Assembly (NCBI GenBank): GCA_002104895.1
Contig: MCFG01000002.1
Location: forward strand, 397,501-427,500
Origin: Anaeromyces robustus
Lineage: Eukaryota > Neocallimastigomycota > Neocallimastigomycetes > Neocallimastigales > Neocallimastigaceae
DNA: 30,000 nucleotides
Reading direction: 5' to 3'
Shown piece by piece: positions 1-12,291 of the stretch (within the stretch, counting starts at the first letter, position 1; every line of letters begins with the position of its first letter). Under the pieces are notes generated by a model. It searched no databases. It worked only from the letters and a program-made list of their open reading frames with translations, and had not been told where the DNA came from. A program made the position numbers and the translations under genes.

Positions 1-1
1 T

Positions 2-32
<31 letters not shown>

Positions 33-162
33 TCAATAATAATAGTAATAATGATAAATATTTAAATATATATTATATATTATATATTATATTAATCTAT
101 ATTAATTTTATAAATATTATTATTGTTTTATATATACATAATTTTTTTTTTTTTTTTTTTAG
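1..162 (+). other. 3' part of an intron of the ABCA-type gene
   Basis: The stretch holds an interrupted TAA microsatellite (about 1-54), AT dinucleotide-rich sequence, and then a run of 20 T that ends in AG at 161-162. A long pyrimidine run directly before AG is a strong splice acceptor, so the exon that follows starts at 163. No coding signal is visible here. Confidence 0.6.
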
Positions 163-1729
163 ATCCTTGGTCTTAAATATGATACAACGAGTAGTAGTTA
201 ACTTTTTCAAAAGTAAAAAGATATTGATATTTTCGGTTGTTATATATCATTTAATGTTTATCATGGTTGCTTTTACATTCATTTTTGAAATTTATAACTT
301 AGATAAAAATATATTATATATGCCTGAATATTTAATTGTTATAGAAGTTATATTATTATTATTAAATCCACTTTATGCAGTTGTAGGTATTCTATTTAGT
401 TTATATTTAATTTCTAATTATTCAACCGATAAATTTTATTCAAAATTAGTAGGATGGTCTGGTAATGTTTTTTCAAGATCTGAACTTGGTATATCTATTT
501 TATTTACTATATTAACATCCTATATGGTTTGTTTAATGTTTCTTTTTAATATTTTTTATCATTCTACAGTATATAAATATTCTAAAAAGGGAATGGTTAA
601 ACGATCTAAACGAATTATAGAAGAAAGTTGTGAAGAAATCAAAAATGAACATAAATATGTTACAGATAATTGTAAGGATTTAGTTATTGGCGCAATTGAT
701 CTTTATAAAGAATACCCATACTATTCACTTTCCTTAAATAGAGATTTTTCATATAATAAGAAGAAAATAAAAAAATACCAATATAAAGAACCTCATAGTT
801 CTGTATATGCAGATATGACATTTTCTATTACTTGTATTGATGCTGTCACATTTGGAGTAAAACAAAATGAAATTTTTGGTATTATAGGTCCACCTCACTC
901 TGGTAAATCTTGTATCTTAAATATTGTGGGTATAAAAGAAACTTATGATACGGGTAGTTTATATATCAATGGTATTAATAAAGCTAATTCAAATATGGAA
1001 GACATTGTTATAAGTTATTGTATGCAAAAACCAACACTTATGAAAGAATTAACAGTAAAGGAACAATTAGCTCTTGTTTTAGATATTATTGGTTATTCTA
1101 ATCAAGGATTAAATAATTATTCCAAAGAATTATTAAAATTCTATGATTTAACAGAATTTACCAATGTAAAAATAAAAGATTTAAGTTATGATATCAGAAA
1201 AATTTTAAATTTAGTTGTTATGACTGCCAATGCTCAACAAATTGTAATTATGGATGAACCTACTCAAGGAATACAAACCTTAGCGAGAAAAAGATTTGTA
1301 TGGGATAGAATTAAACAATGTAGTCGATTCTATAAATCTTCTATCCTTTTAGCGACAAGTTCCTTAGATGAAGCTGCATATCTTTGTGATCGTATTGGTA
1401 TACTTTGTAAAGGTCGATTAGTATATATTGGTACTTTAGGAGAATTAAAAAGGAAATATGAAAATCATTATTATTTAACTGTAGAAACCGATGGATCTAC
1501 CTCTTTCCATAATATTTTAATAAAAAATAATTTAGAAACTTTATTGGATATTAAATTTGAACTTAAAATACATACCCCTACCTATTATAAATATACTTGT
1601 ATTATTAATACTAATCTTGATAAATTATTAAAAGCTTTAGAAGATTATAAATCAGAAAATATAATTACTTGTTATACATTGAGTCAAAAAACAATAAATG
1701 ATATTTATTCAGATTTAACATGTTATTAA
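163..1729 (+). CDS. ABCA-type ABC transporter, C-terminal part (last exon, 5' partial)
   Basis: This is the terminal exon of an ABC transporter and probably moves lipid or another hydrophobic substrate across a membrane (inference from the ABCA fold). The exon opens after the acceptor at 161-162; the first in-frame codon is at 164, so there is no true start here. Residues are counted from the TTG at 167. Hydrophobic segments lie near 19-41, 56-83 and 108-131, and a cytosolic linker leads to one nucleotide-binding domain. Walker A is GPPHSGKS (241-248), the Q-loop Gln is near 287, and Walker B is IVIMDE (359-364). The order of TM segments, ATPase domain, the DEAAYLCDRIGIL block and a C-terminal tail matches the second half of ABCA proteins. 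Two positions are degenerate: the signature reads LSYDI (339-343) instead of LSGGQ, and the switch His is Ser398 (ATSSLDEA). Upstream exons lie outside the window. Confidence 0.88.
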
Positions 1730-1965
1730 GGGAAAAAAAAATTTTAATAATTTAAAATTAAAATAAAATAAATAAAATAAAATAAAAACAACAACAATAA
1801 CAACAACAACAATAAAAATAATAATAATCATAATATAATAATAATAATAGAAATAATTTATTTATTTATTTATTTATATCAATTTTATGATTGTTATAAA
1901 AAGTTAATAATAAATATATTTAACTTTTATATCCTAATCTTAAATACAAAATTTCTTATATATAT

Positions 1966-1967
1966 AT

Positions 1968-2006
<39 letters not shown>

Positions 2007-2044
2007 TTAATTTGTTTATTTATTTGTTTGTTTATTTATTTATA
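1966..2044. repeat. TTTA microsatellite
   Basis: Near-perfect tetranucleotide repeat of about 19 units, with three units changed to TTTG. Confidence 0.9.
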
Positions 2045-2100
2045 ATAAATATAAATCTGTATTATAAAATTATTTAAATATATATACATATTAAGTAAAT

Positions 2101-2130
2101 GATAGCAAATGATAGCAAATGATAGCAAAT
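2101..2130. repeat. Tandem decamer, three perfect copies
   Basis: Three exact copies of GATAGCAAAT, preceded by AAAT. Unlike the surrounding microsatellites this unit is not low-complexity, and it lies about 370 bp after the ABC stop codon. Confidence 0.9.
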
Positions 2131-2866
2131 ATAACTACTTATGTAAAAAGAGAGACAAAATAAGAATGGAAAAATTAAATATACAAATAGTATTAAGATT
2201 ATTTCAATTTAAATAAATAGCTAAATAAATAAATAAAATAATAAAAAAAAAAAAAAAAAAAAAAATAAATCAAAAATATATCAAAATTAATTAACAATAG
2301 CAATGCAATAAATTAAGATAATAATAATAGAAATTAGAAAAATAAAATAATAATAATTAGTAAAAAAAAAATAATAATAATAATTAGTAAAAATGATAAA
2401 TAATATTATTAACTATTAGATTATTTATATCATTAGTCCATAATAATTTGTAATCAGTAAAAATTCATAAATTCATAAGCATAAACATTAACATAATTCT
2501 AATAATAATAATAATAATTATAATAATAAATACTTTCTTTTAAAAAAAAATATTATTATATAAATAATAATAATAATATAAAAAATAAAAAAATTAAAAA
2601 AAAAATAAAAAATTAAAAAATAAAATAAAATAAAAAAAATTAATTATATAAAATTTATTATTAACATTTATTTTATTTACTTATTTAATATTTATATTAG
2701 TTTTTATAAATTAATTGTTTTTTTATTTTTTTATTTTTTATTTTTTTTTTTTTTTTTCTAATAATACATTAATAATTTATATATATATATATATTTATTT
2801 ATTTTTATTCATAATAAAAAAAGGGTTTTATTTTGATTAATTTCTTTTATTGTATGTATTAATAAG

Positions 2867-3009
2867 TTAATTCATACAATCTTCATTTTTAAAATTTTCA
2901 TCTATTATTTTATAACTAGATTCAATATATTTAAGAACTTCATTATCTTTCAATTGAGGAAAATGACCATACCTTAATTTAATATTACAAGTTTTAATAA
3001 ATTGTATAA

Positions 3010-3066
<57 letters not shown>

Positions 3067-3459
3067 ATTTTATAATTTTATTTTTTTAAGAAAGAATTTA
3101 TATATATATTTAAAGTTTAATTAAAAATATTTATATTCTATATATGAATAATTAATATTGTTTTTTTATTAATTAATTGATTTACCATAATCCTACTGCG
3201 TGAAATGGGGAGGGTTGATGTATGCATATGACATCATCTACTAATAATTTTAATTCATTGATTACTTCAGGTGGACCAACTTTAATTTTTTAATAATTTA
3301 TTTATTTAATAATAATAATAATAATAAAATAATAATAAATTTAATAAAAATATATAGAGATAATATATATATATTTTTTTGTATATTTCAATAATATATT
3401 ATACCAGGTACAGCAACAATAATTGATTTTGGACCAAAACTTTTAACAGTTGCGATTGC

Positions 3460-3493
<34 letters not shown>

Positions 3494-4146
3494 GAAAAAA
3501 TATTATAGAAAAATAAATTGAATTAATTAAACTAATAAATGATCATTTATTTTAAAATATTGTATAAATTCATTTATAATTAATAACCAGCTTTCATTGA
3601 TGCTCCAGAAGCAATTCCGTCGTCTACCTATTTTTATTATTTATAATAAAAATTAGTATTAATAGAAATATTTTTTAATTATTAATAATAAATATTTAGA
3701 GGAAAAATTTCATACTAAAATTATATTTTTATCCTTTATTTTTGGAAATGGTCTATTTCCACGATATTCTTTACTTCTTCGAGCTAATTCAATTCTCTTT
3801 AAATGTTAATTTTATTAATTTTTTGTAATTATTTATTTTTAATTTTTTTAATAAAGTTAATAAAAAAAAAGTTACTTCTTTCTTTATTGCCTCTTCAATA
3901 GTAAGCTTAGTAATAGAATTCGATACAATACAATTTTCATTATATATAATAATATCATTTATTCCAATAGCTCCCATAGCGGTTTCTTCATGACCTTAAT
4001 TAATTATTTAGAGTTTATTAAATATTAAAATTAATATGAAAAATTTGTTAATCATATATTTTAATTAATTAAATATATATATATATTATTTATTTATTTA
4101 TTTACTTGTTATTTTTTTTTTTATAACTATTATTATTATTATAGTA

Positions 4147-4209
<63 letters not shown>

Positions 4210-4620
4210 GTTCGATATTAATATCAAGAAAATAAAAGTAATATTTTACTTTATGTTAATTTTACATAAAAAAATTTTAAATCTTATTTAAAAGATATAT
4301 ATAAAATTTTTATTACTTGGTAACCCTAATTTTCTAACAAAAATCATATCAAATGGAATTTTAAGTTGACAACTTAATTGGTATGCTACAGGAATTCCTA
4401 TGGGTATATTAATTTATCATTTTTAAATTAATTAATTACTACGAATATACATATATATAATCAACTAAGATATTATATGAAATAAAAAAAAAAAAAGACC
4501 TCCTCTTGGTAATGCTAATATTAAAGTATCATTTCTATGACTATAAATCTTTATTTTTTCATTCAATGAAATTTGCATTCCAGCATCTATTCTATTATCA
4601 ATAGGATAGCTTCTGAACAT
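2867..4620 (-). CDS. Predicted phosphoribosyltransferase (COG1926 type), 8 exons
   Basis: Exons on the minus strand, in order: 4500-4620, 4317-4397, 3876-3994, 3716-3796, 3588-3627, 3405-3458, 3186-3279, 2867-2972. Joined they give 231 codons plus TAA. The ATG at 4618-4620 has an in-frame TAG shortly upstream. Every block of the family is present: DNRIDAG (8-14), LPRGGIPVA (37-45), VRKLGLPSHEETAMGAIG (about 61-78), the PRPP-binding loop ILVDDGIASGASM (133-145), and FHAVGLWYGHF near 191-201. The predicted enzyme binds PRPP; its acceptor substrate is unknown in this family. Length is close to bacterial members (about 210-220). No signal peptide or membrane segment is seen. The family is mainly bacterial and archaeal, so transfer followed by intron gain is the likely history (inference). 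The intron 1 donor GTCTTT and intron 5 donor GTTATT are weak. The gene converges on the ABC gene and diverges from the kinase. Confidence 0.9.
3011..3063. repeat. TTA microsatellite in phosphoribosyltransferase intron 7
   Basis: About 17 uninterrupted TTA units lie within the last intron (2973-3185) of the minus-strand gene. Confidence 0.9.
3460..3493. repeat. T17-A17 perfect palindrome abutting a splice acceptor
   Basis: Seventeen T are followed directly by seventeen A. In the orientation of the minus-strand gene the A-run abuts the AG acceptor of exon 6 (3459-3460), so the usual pyrimidine tract is displaced upstream by 17 nt. Confidence 0.9.
4148..4209. repeat. ATT microsatellite in phosphoribosyltransferase intron 2
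   Basis: About 20 ATT units lie within the 322-nt intron 2 (3995-4316), the longest intron of this gene. A shorter ATT run precedes it at about 4127-4142. Confidence 0.9.
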
Positions 4621-4940
4621 ATTGTGAAAATACTAATATTTAAACAAACAAAAAAAAAAAAAGACAACTTTTACAAATAATTGAATACTTTAATTATAAC
4701 TTATTATTATATGTCAACTAATTTTAAACAAACAAACAAAAAATTATCAATAATAAAAATTTTGTATTATATAATCAGTTTTATATAATTTCAGAATATA
4801 TGTCATTTTCATTAACTCTTTTTTTTTTTTGAACAGTTTATTTTCTATTATACATAAGTAAGAAATAAATAAAAAAATAGATAATAACAATTAAATTCAT
4901 TTTTTTAAGCTTATTTTAATTATGAAATATAATTTAGCTA

Positions 4941-4958
4941 TTTCATAAATTTATGAAA
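4941..4958. repeat. 18-bp perfect palindrome
   Basis: TTTCATAAATTTATGAAA reads the same on both strands. It lies about 320 bp upstream of the phosphoribosyltransferase start. It may be chance in DNA of this composition. Confidence 0.8.
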
Positions 4959-7030
4959 AAGTTTAATAGATTTATTAATATTGACTATTTATTTCTATAA
5001 ACTACAAAAATTGATTTATTATCATAGACCTATTTATTTCAATAAACAATAACAACAAGAAAAAAAAAATAGCAAAAGTAATGAAATAATATTGCATTAA
5101 TGTTAATTAGGATTTAATTATTTTAAACCAAAAAAATTTTATGATAATAGTACTAATTAATTTTCTCTTTTTATATTTTTATATGTTTTAAAGTTTTTCA
5201 TAATATAAAAAAGTTTAATTGTATAAACTATATACAAAAAAAAAAAAAAAAAAAGTAAACAAATAATTTATACATTTACAATATAAAATAAATAATAAGA
5301 TATTATATTAATTATGTTACATTTATTATGAATATTCTTAGAAGTTTTAAAAAAAAGATATATAAAAAAAATTTTTTTTTTAACATCTGTTTATTTTAAA
5401 ATATTTTAATTATAAAATATAGAAAAGAACAGATATTTTTTTATATATCATTTTTTAAATTGATATTTTTTTTTTTTTTTTTAATTTACAAATGCATTAA
5501 TCATATGAACAATTTAAAATATTATTACCTAAAAAACTTTATTCATCCATTATAGTCAATATTAAGTATATTTTATTAAATATAATCTTTGAAAAAATAA
5601 TTCAATTCTAGTTTTAATATTTATTTTTATAAAAATTAAATATATACTGATATAATTATATTGTATTTATAACAAATTATTGGCTATTTGTGCTTTTTAA
5701 TTAAAACAAAAAGTATTTATAATACTATTAATCTTTAACTACAAGAATTTTTTTAAAAAAATATCATTAATAAAAAATTATTTTATTAATTTATTATAGT
5801 TAATAAATTAGCCTTATAATTAGGGAGAATGATTTAATAAATATTTTTTATTTTAAATAATTTTTAATAATTATAATAATTTGTATTATTAATTTATTCT
5901 ATTTTCATAGAGAATAATTTTAAAAATAATTTATATATTAAATTCTAATTATATAATTTAAAACAGATGATATTAATATAGTTCTAATTTTCTTTTATGA
6001 TACTTCTTAACGTAAATCATATTTTTTTAAACTTTATTATAATAATATCAAACTTTAATTTTTTTTTTTTTTAAACATTTAGAGTTTATAAAATGGATAA
6101 TTTGAAGATAAAATTATTTATAAAAGCTTATATTTTAAAATATATAATATACAAAATTCAAATTAGATGATGCTAACTATTAATCATAAGATTGTTTTAT
6201 ATTTTTGTTAATTTCGGTTATATCATAGATTTTTATAATATCTATTATTATTATTATTATCATTTTTTAATTAAATCATTACAACAGTATTATTTGTTGT
6301 TTGATATAATTTTTATAAAAAAAAAAAATAAAATAAAATAAGTTATAATTATATAATTATATATTAATATATATATGTTTTCTTTTTTTTTTTTTTTTTT
6401 TTTTTTTTGTGTTTAATAATATTAAAAGAGACAAAACATTAACATTAATGTTTTTATTGGTAATATTAACATACTAAATGTATAAATAATTAAAAAATAA
6501 ATAAATTATTTAAATAAATAAATATATAAATAATAATTATATAAATAAACTATTATTGATAATAAATTAATTATATAAAAAAAAAAATGCAGAGTTTTTT
6601 TTTTTAAATCTTAATTAAAAAAAATTTTTTTTACAAATACACATAAATATCTTATATGAAAAATGGAGATAAATTAAAAGTTCATATAATATCAATTATA
6701 TTAAATATATATTAATTTATATTTATTTTATTTTAGATTATGTTAAATTTATATTGTATTATACTCTATTATACTATATTATAGAGATTTCATATATTAA
6801 TTTTTATGACATTTATTGATTTATTTACAATATCTATTATAAAAGAAACGGCAGCTTTATATATTAAATTAAACTCAAAAGAGCTTTTTGTTATAATAAT
6901 AAATACGCTAGGCTTTTATTATTTAATATTTCTTTTTTAATAAACAAATAATGAAATTTATATAATAAAATATAGAATCTTATTATAATAACTAGATTAT
7001 AATATTCATATAAAAAATAATACTAAATAT

Positions 7031-7034
7031 CTAA

Positions 7035-7077
<43 letters not shown>

Positions 7078-7080
7078 ATA
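7031..7080. repeat. AAAT microsatellite
   Basis: About twelve uninterrupted tetranucleotide units. Confidence 0.9.
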
Positions 7081-9653
7081 CATAAATAATTAGTTAATGA
7101 AGGAATGAATGAATAATCAAGTATTAAAATAATAAAAAAAAAAAATAAAGATATACATAATAAAAATAATTTTTTATTTTTATTGAATATAAATACGTTA
7201 CATATCGTAGTCATGAGCCACAAATTGAAATATATAGAATATTAATAGAAAATTAAGAAAGTCCTAGAAATAGATATAAAAATTGGTTGTATATAATAAT
7301 TGATTTAATTATTTTAATATTAATGAAATATTATTGATCATAGATTTCAATATTAAGATTCTAATAATGATTAATTAAATAGTAACATGATTATCATGTG
7401 AATTAATAAGATTAATAAGCCACTATTATATTAATATTAAATTAAGATTATTAATAAAAAAATAAATTAGATTAATATTACTTTATATTACTTTATATTA
7501 GTAAATATATTATTTTATATTACTTAATTATATTTTATATAATATTAAATTTTTTAATTATATTATATTAATTTAACAGACTTTCTATATAAAGTAAAAA
7601 TCACATTCTCCTCTTTTTTTTTTTTACTACCTTTCAATATTTACAATTTTTTTTTTCATCTTTTTTGTTACCAAAATATTAAGTATATATTAGATTGTAT
7701 AATATCCGTTTTTTTTTTTTTTTTATTAATTCATTTTTAATAATTCTGATTTTTCCTACTTTTAATTAATCAAATACGGTTAGTGTATATATAATAAAAC
7801 AATTGTTTTTTCTTTATTTTTTTCTTTTTTAAAAAAAAATAAACCCTAAAAATAAATTTATATTATAATAATAATAATAATAAAATGAACCATCTTTATT
7901 ATAATTTATAATTTTAAAATAGGTTATTTAATTTAGAAACTTTTTCCTATATTGTTTTTTTGTTTTTAACCTACTTATAATCCTTTTTTTTTTTTTATGG
8001 GCTTTTTACTTAATAATCTTATTCTATAATTAAATAATTGAAATATAAATATATTATAAAATATATTATAATATATTCCATTATAATATATTTATGTTGA
8101 TAAATATATTCCCTTTTATTATTTTTAATTACTAAATATTTATATATATAAATAATAATTAAGTTAATATTATTAAATAAAATGGTCCAATTGTTTATAT
8201 ATTATATTTATAATTAAATATATTAGAATATATTAGAATACATATAAATTATTAAAATTAGGTATAAAATTATATTGAATAAAATTATTATAATTTATTG
8301 TATTAATATTCATAATATATGAACTGAAATTATAAAGTAATAGATGAAATAAATAAATAAATAAATAAATACATAATAAATAATAAATATATAATAAAAT
8401 GAATAAATAAAATATAATATATAATATATAATATATAATAATATTAGAATATTAGAAATTTTTATTTTTTATATTTGTTTATTTAAATATAAATAATTAA
8501 TACTTATAATATTTTTATATATTTATTTACATTATTTTATTAATTATTTATTATATTATTTATATATTAATATTATTTAAATATTATTTAAGTAGGTATA
8601 TATAAAAAAGTTTATATATTATTATTATTTATTTTTTATTATATTTATTTATATGTTTTATATTTTTACAAAAAAAAAAACTTTTTTTTGTTATTTTTAA
8701 AAATAATTATAATAAAGATATTCTTTTATTTTTATTTATTTCTAATTCTTTTTATTTAAATATTATATCATATTTATTAGAAAAAATATTAATAATATAA
8801 AAGAACTTTTTTTTAGAAAAGATAATTTATATTTCCATAGGTAATTAACATAAATATTTATAAAAAATATAAATGTTTGTTTATTATTATAATAAAAATA
8901 AATCAACAATAAAGCAATAAACAAATAAAAACTTTAAATTTAATAAATAAATAAATAAATAAATAAAAGTCAACTTTATCCTATAAAATCATCATTAGAA
9001 ATTATTATATATTCAATCTATAACACATAATATATAAAGTAGAAGAAATATTACTAAATATTATATTTATAAGTTTTGATTAAATATTATGTAAAATTTA
9101 CTTTTTTAATAAATGTAATGTATATTATATTTAAATAATAGTCAATTACACCGGAAAATAATAAAGAAAACAATATCAACAAAGGACAATATAAAGTTGT
9201 AGTGTTTTTACGGAAATACAATATAAAATATTATAATAATAAATTATTAGAAAATATTGAAATTAAAATAAATTTTTATTTTACAATATTTTTTTTTAAA
9301 TTTTAAAAATAATAGCATATTTAAAGAAAATATATCAATCAAAATAAATAAAATAAATATATCTTTTTTGAATAATAATATATATATATAGTTAGACTAA
9401 ATAAAATAAAAAAAAAAAAAAAAAAAGAAATAAAATAAAATAGATAATAATAATTTAATTATTTTTTATAATTATACTTTTTACTTCAGTATATTTATTT
9501 ATATTATATATATACTTAACTAATTTTTTTTATTTTTTAATACATTTATATAACTTTTAATAATAATAATAATGATAATAATAGATTTTCATATATAAAC
9601 ATTATAAAACAAATAATAAAATCAATATAAAACATTAATAAACAAATAAACAG

Positions 9654-12249
9654 ATGGAACAAACTAGAGTATCAGAATACAATCCCCGATTAATGGATAT
9701 AAGAGTCGGTAATAAATACCGGATAGGCAGAAAAATCGGTGGAGGTAGTTTTGGTGAAATTTATCGAGGTAATGATTAATAAATAATTATATATCTATAA
9801 ATTGCATTATATATTATACTATAAATATAGAAATATAGTATTTTTTAACAAATTTATAAAAAATCGATTTATATATTATCAAAGGAAAAATAGTTTGTAA
9901 TTAATATATATTTAGAATAATCTTTTAATTTGAAGATTATTTTTCCTTTTTTTCTTTTGATATAGATAGATTTTTTTTTTATATTTTCATGACTTGTTTT
10001 ACATTTAAATATTTTTTTATTATAATATTTATTCTTTTTATTTATATATTGTTAATATAAATTTTAATAAATAAAGAACATAAATAACTAAATTTTAATT
10101 TATTTAAATACATAAAATAATGAAAGGTACAAATGTTATTACAGGTGAAGAAATTGCTATGAAATTAGAATCAGTGAAAGCAAAGCATCCACAATTAGAA
10201 TACGAAGCTAAAGTATATAAATGTTTAGCTGGTGGAGGTAAGTTTATAATAAATAATAAATGAAATAGTAATAAAGTAAAAAAAGAATACATGCTTTATC
10301 TTCCTTTTTTCATTAATTGTAAATAAAATTTTTATTATAATTCATTTATTTCTTTATATATTTAAATAGTTGGTATTCCATTTGTTCGTTGGTTTGGTGT
10401 AGAATGTGAATATAATTGTATGGTTATGGATCTTCTTGGTCCATCTCTTGAAGATTTATTTAATTTCTGTCATAGAAAATTTTCATTAAAAACTGTATTA
10501 CTTCTTGCAGATCAATTAGTAAGAATCATAGATAAAAACCTATAAAATAAATATATTATATAAAATAAATAAATTTAAAATAAGTTAAAAACGCTTTAAA
10601 AAAGAAATGAAATAATAATAATACAAATTATAATCATTAATATTTATAAATATTAAATATAATAAAATTATTTATTATTAAATGTTACAATAGTTATCTA
10701 GAATAGAATATATCCATTCCAAAAACTTCCTTCATCGTGATATTAAGCCAGGTATGAAATATATATATTTAAATTAACTAATACTATAGTACAATAGTTA
10801 TAAATAATTACTATATATTTTTTATATATTTTATAATTATAATTTTATTAAATTATTTTTTTTTCATTTATCTTTTTTATTTTATTTTATTTTATTTTTA
10901 TTATCGTGATTTAATCAAAATAGATAATTTCATTATGGGAATTGGTAGAAGAGCTAATCAAGTTAATGTTATTGATTTTGGTTTAGCTAAGAAATACAGA
11001 GATCCAAAAACACATCTTCATATTCCATACAGGGAAAATAAAAATTTAACTGGTACTGCAAGATACGCAAGTATTAATACTCACTTGGGTGTTGGTAAAT
11101 ATTATAATTTTTATTCTTATAATACTAATATCAACTGATTTTGTTATAAAAACTTTTTAATAAAATTTATTATATATCTATATTATATACAATTATTGAA
11201 AATATTAAAAAATATGTGTATATTTTTAATAAAATTTATAGAACAATCAAGACGTGATGACCTAGAAGCTTTAGGATATGTCTTTATGTACTTCTGTCGT
11301 GGTTCATTACCATGGCAAGGTTTAAAGGCTGTTAATAAGAAACAGAAATATGACCGTATTATGGAAAAGAAAATGACTACACCAACCGAAGTATTATGCA
11401 GGTAAGTTTTTAGAAAAAAAAAAAAAAAAAGAATTATTAATAAGTAAATATGGTATTAATCCAATTTATATATTAAATAAATAATATTTTCAATATTAAC
11501 TGTTAAATTTTAAACAGAGGATTCCCAAATGAATTTGCTGTTTACTTAAACTATACCCGTTCATTAAGATTTGATGATAAACCAGATTATTCATATTTAA
11601 GAAAATTATTTAGAGATCTTTTTATCAATAAAGGATATTATTATGATTACGTATTTGATTGGACAGTTATAAAATACAAAGAAAACCAAGAAAAGAAACA
11701 AGAAAATGAAACAAAGTAATTATCTTTTACCAATTAATAAGTTTATTATTTAAAAAATACACCCTTTTTTATATTTTTTAAGAATAATTATCAATATCGT
11801 TATATATATAAGTTATCTTTTTGTAATAAAAAATAAAATAATATACTTTTTTTTTTGAAAAAAAAAAAAAAAAAAAGTATAAATAGTAAAATATATATTT
11901 ATATATTACATTTCCTTTTTCTTTTTAAATTATTATTATTTTTTTTTTATAAAAAAAATATAATATAAAGATATAGAATAAAAAGAAATTGTTAAAAATA
12001 TTTTTTTTTACAAAAATGATATAACTATATATATAATAGAAACAAAAATTCAATTTTTATTTGTAATATCTTTTATTTTCTCTTTTTTCTTTCTTCTTCT
12101 TTTTTTTATTATATATATAATAATTTATTTATATATGTATATAAAAAAAATACATTTCTATATAGAATTATTTTTATTATCATAAAAACATATCTATATT
12201 ATATGTATTATGTATAAAAAATCAAAAATATAAAAAAAAAAAAAAAAAG

Positions 12250-12291
<42 letters not shown>

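Larger units (their letters stand above)
1730..2866. other. Convergent intergenic region, simple repeats only
   Basis: This region separates the 3' ends of the ABC gene and the phosphoribosyltransferase gene. It contains AAC/AAT-rich sequence (about 1787-1850), a TTTA microsatellite (1966-2044), a three-copy decamer (2101-2130), and several poly-A and poly-T runs. No open frame of coding character was found on either strand. Confidence 0.7.
4621..9653. other. Long divergent intergenic region without a gene I can support
   Basis: About 5 kb separate the starts of the phosphoribosyltransferase (-) and casein kinase (+) genes and should include both promoters. I see poly-T runs of up to about 24 nt, AT-dinucleotide tracts, an AAAT microsatellite (7031-7080) and an 18-bp palindrome (4941-4958). 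There is also one less AT-biased open stretch at 9142-9303 with no start codon. The 66-codon frame at 7023-7223 (-) is a translated microsatellite. No tRNA, conserved domain or mobile element was recognised. Confidence 0.6.

Noticed and set aside
3789-3977. 62-codon minus-strand gene
   Set aside because: Exon 3 of the phosphoribosyltransferase read through its donor into intron 3; the true exon starts at 3994 and ends at 3876.
7023-7223. 66-codon minus-strand frame with LFIYLFIY repeats
   Set aside because: Its end is a translated AAAT microsatellite and the rest is low complexity; no start context or homology.
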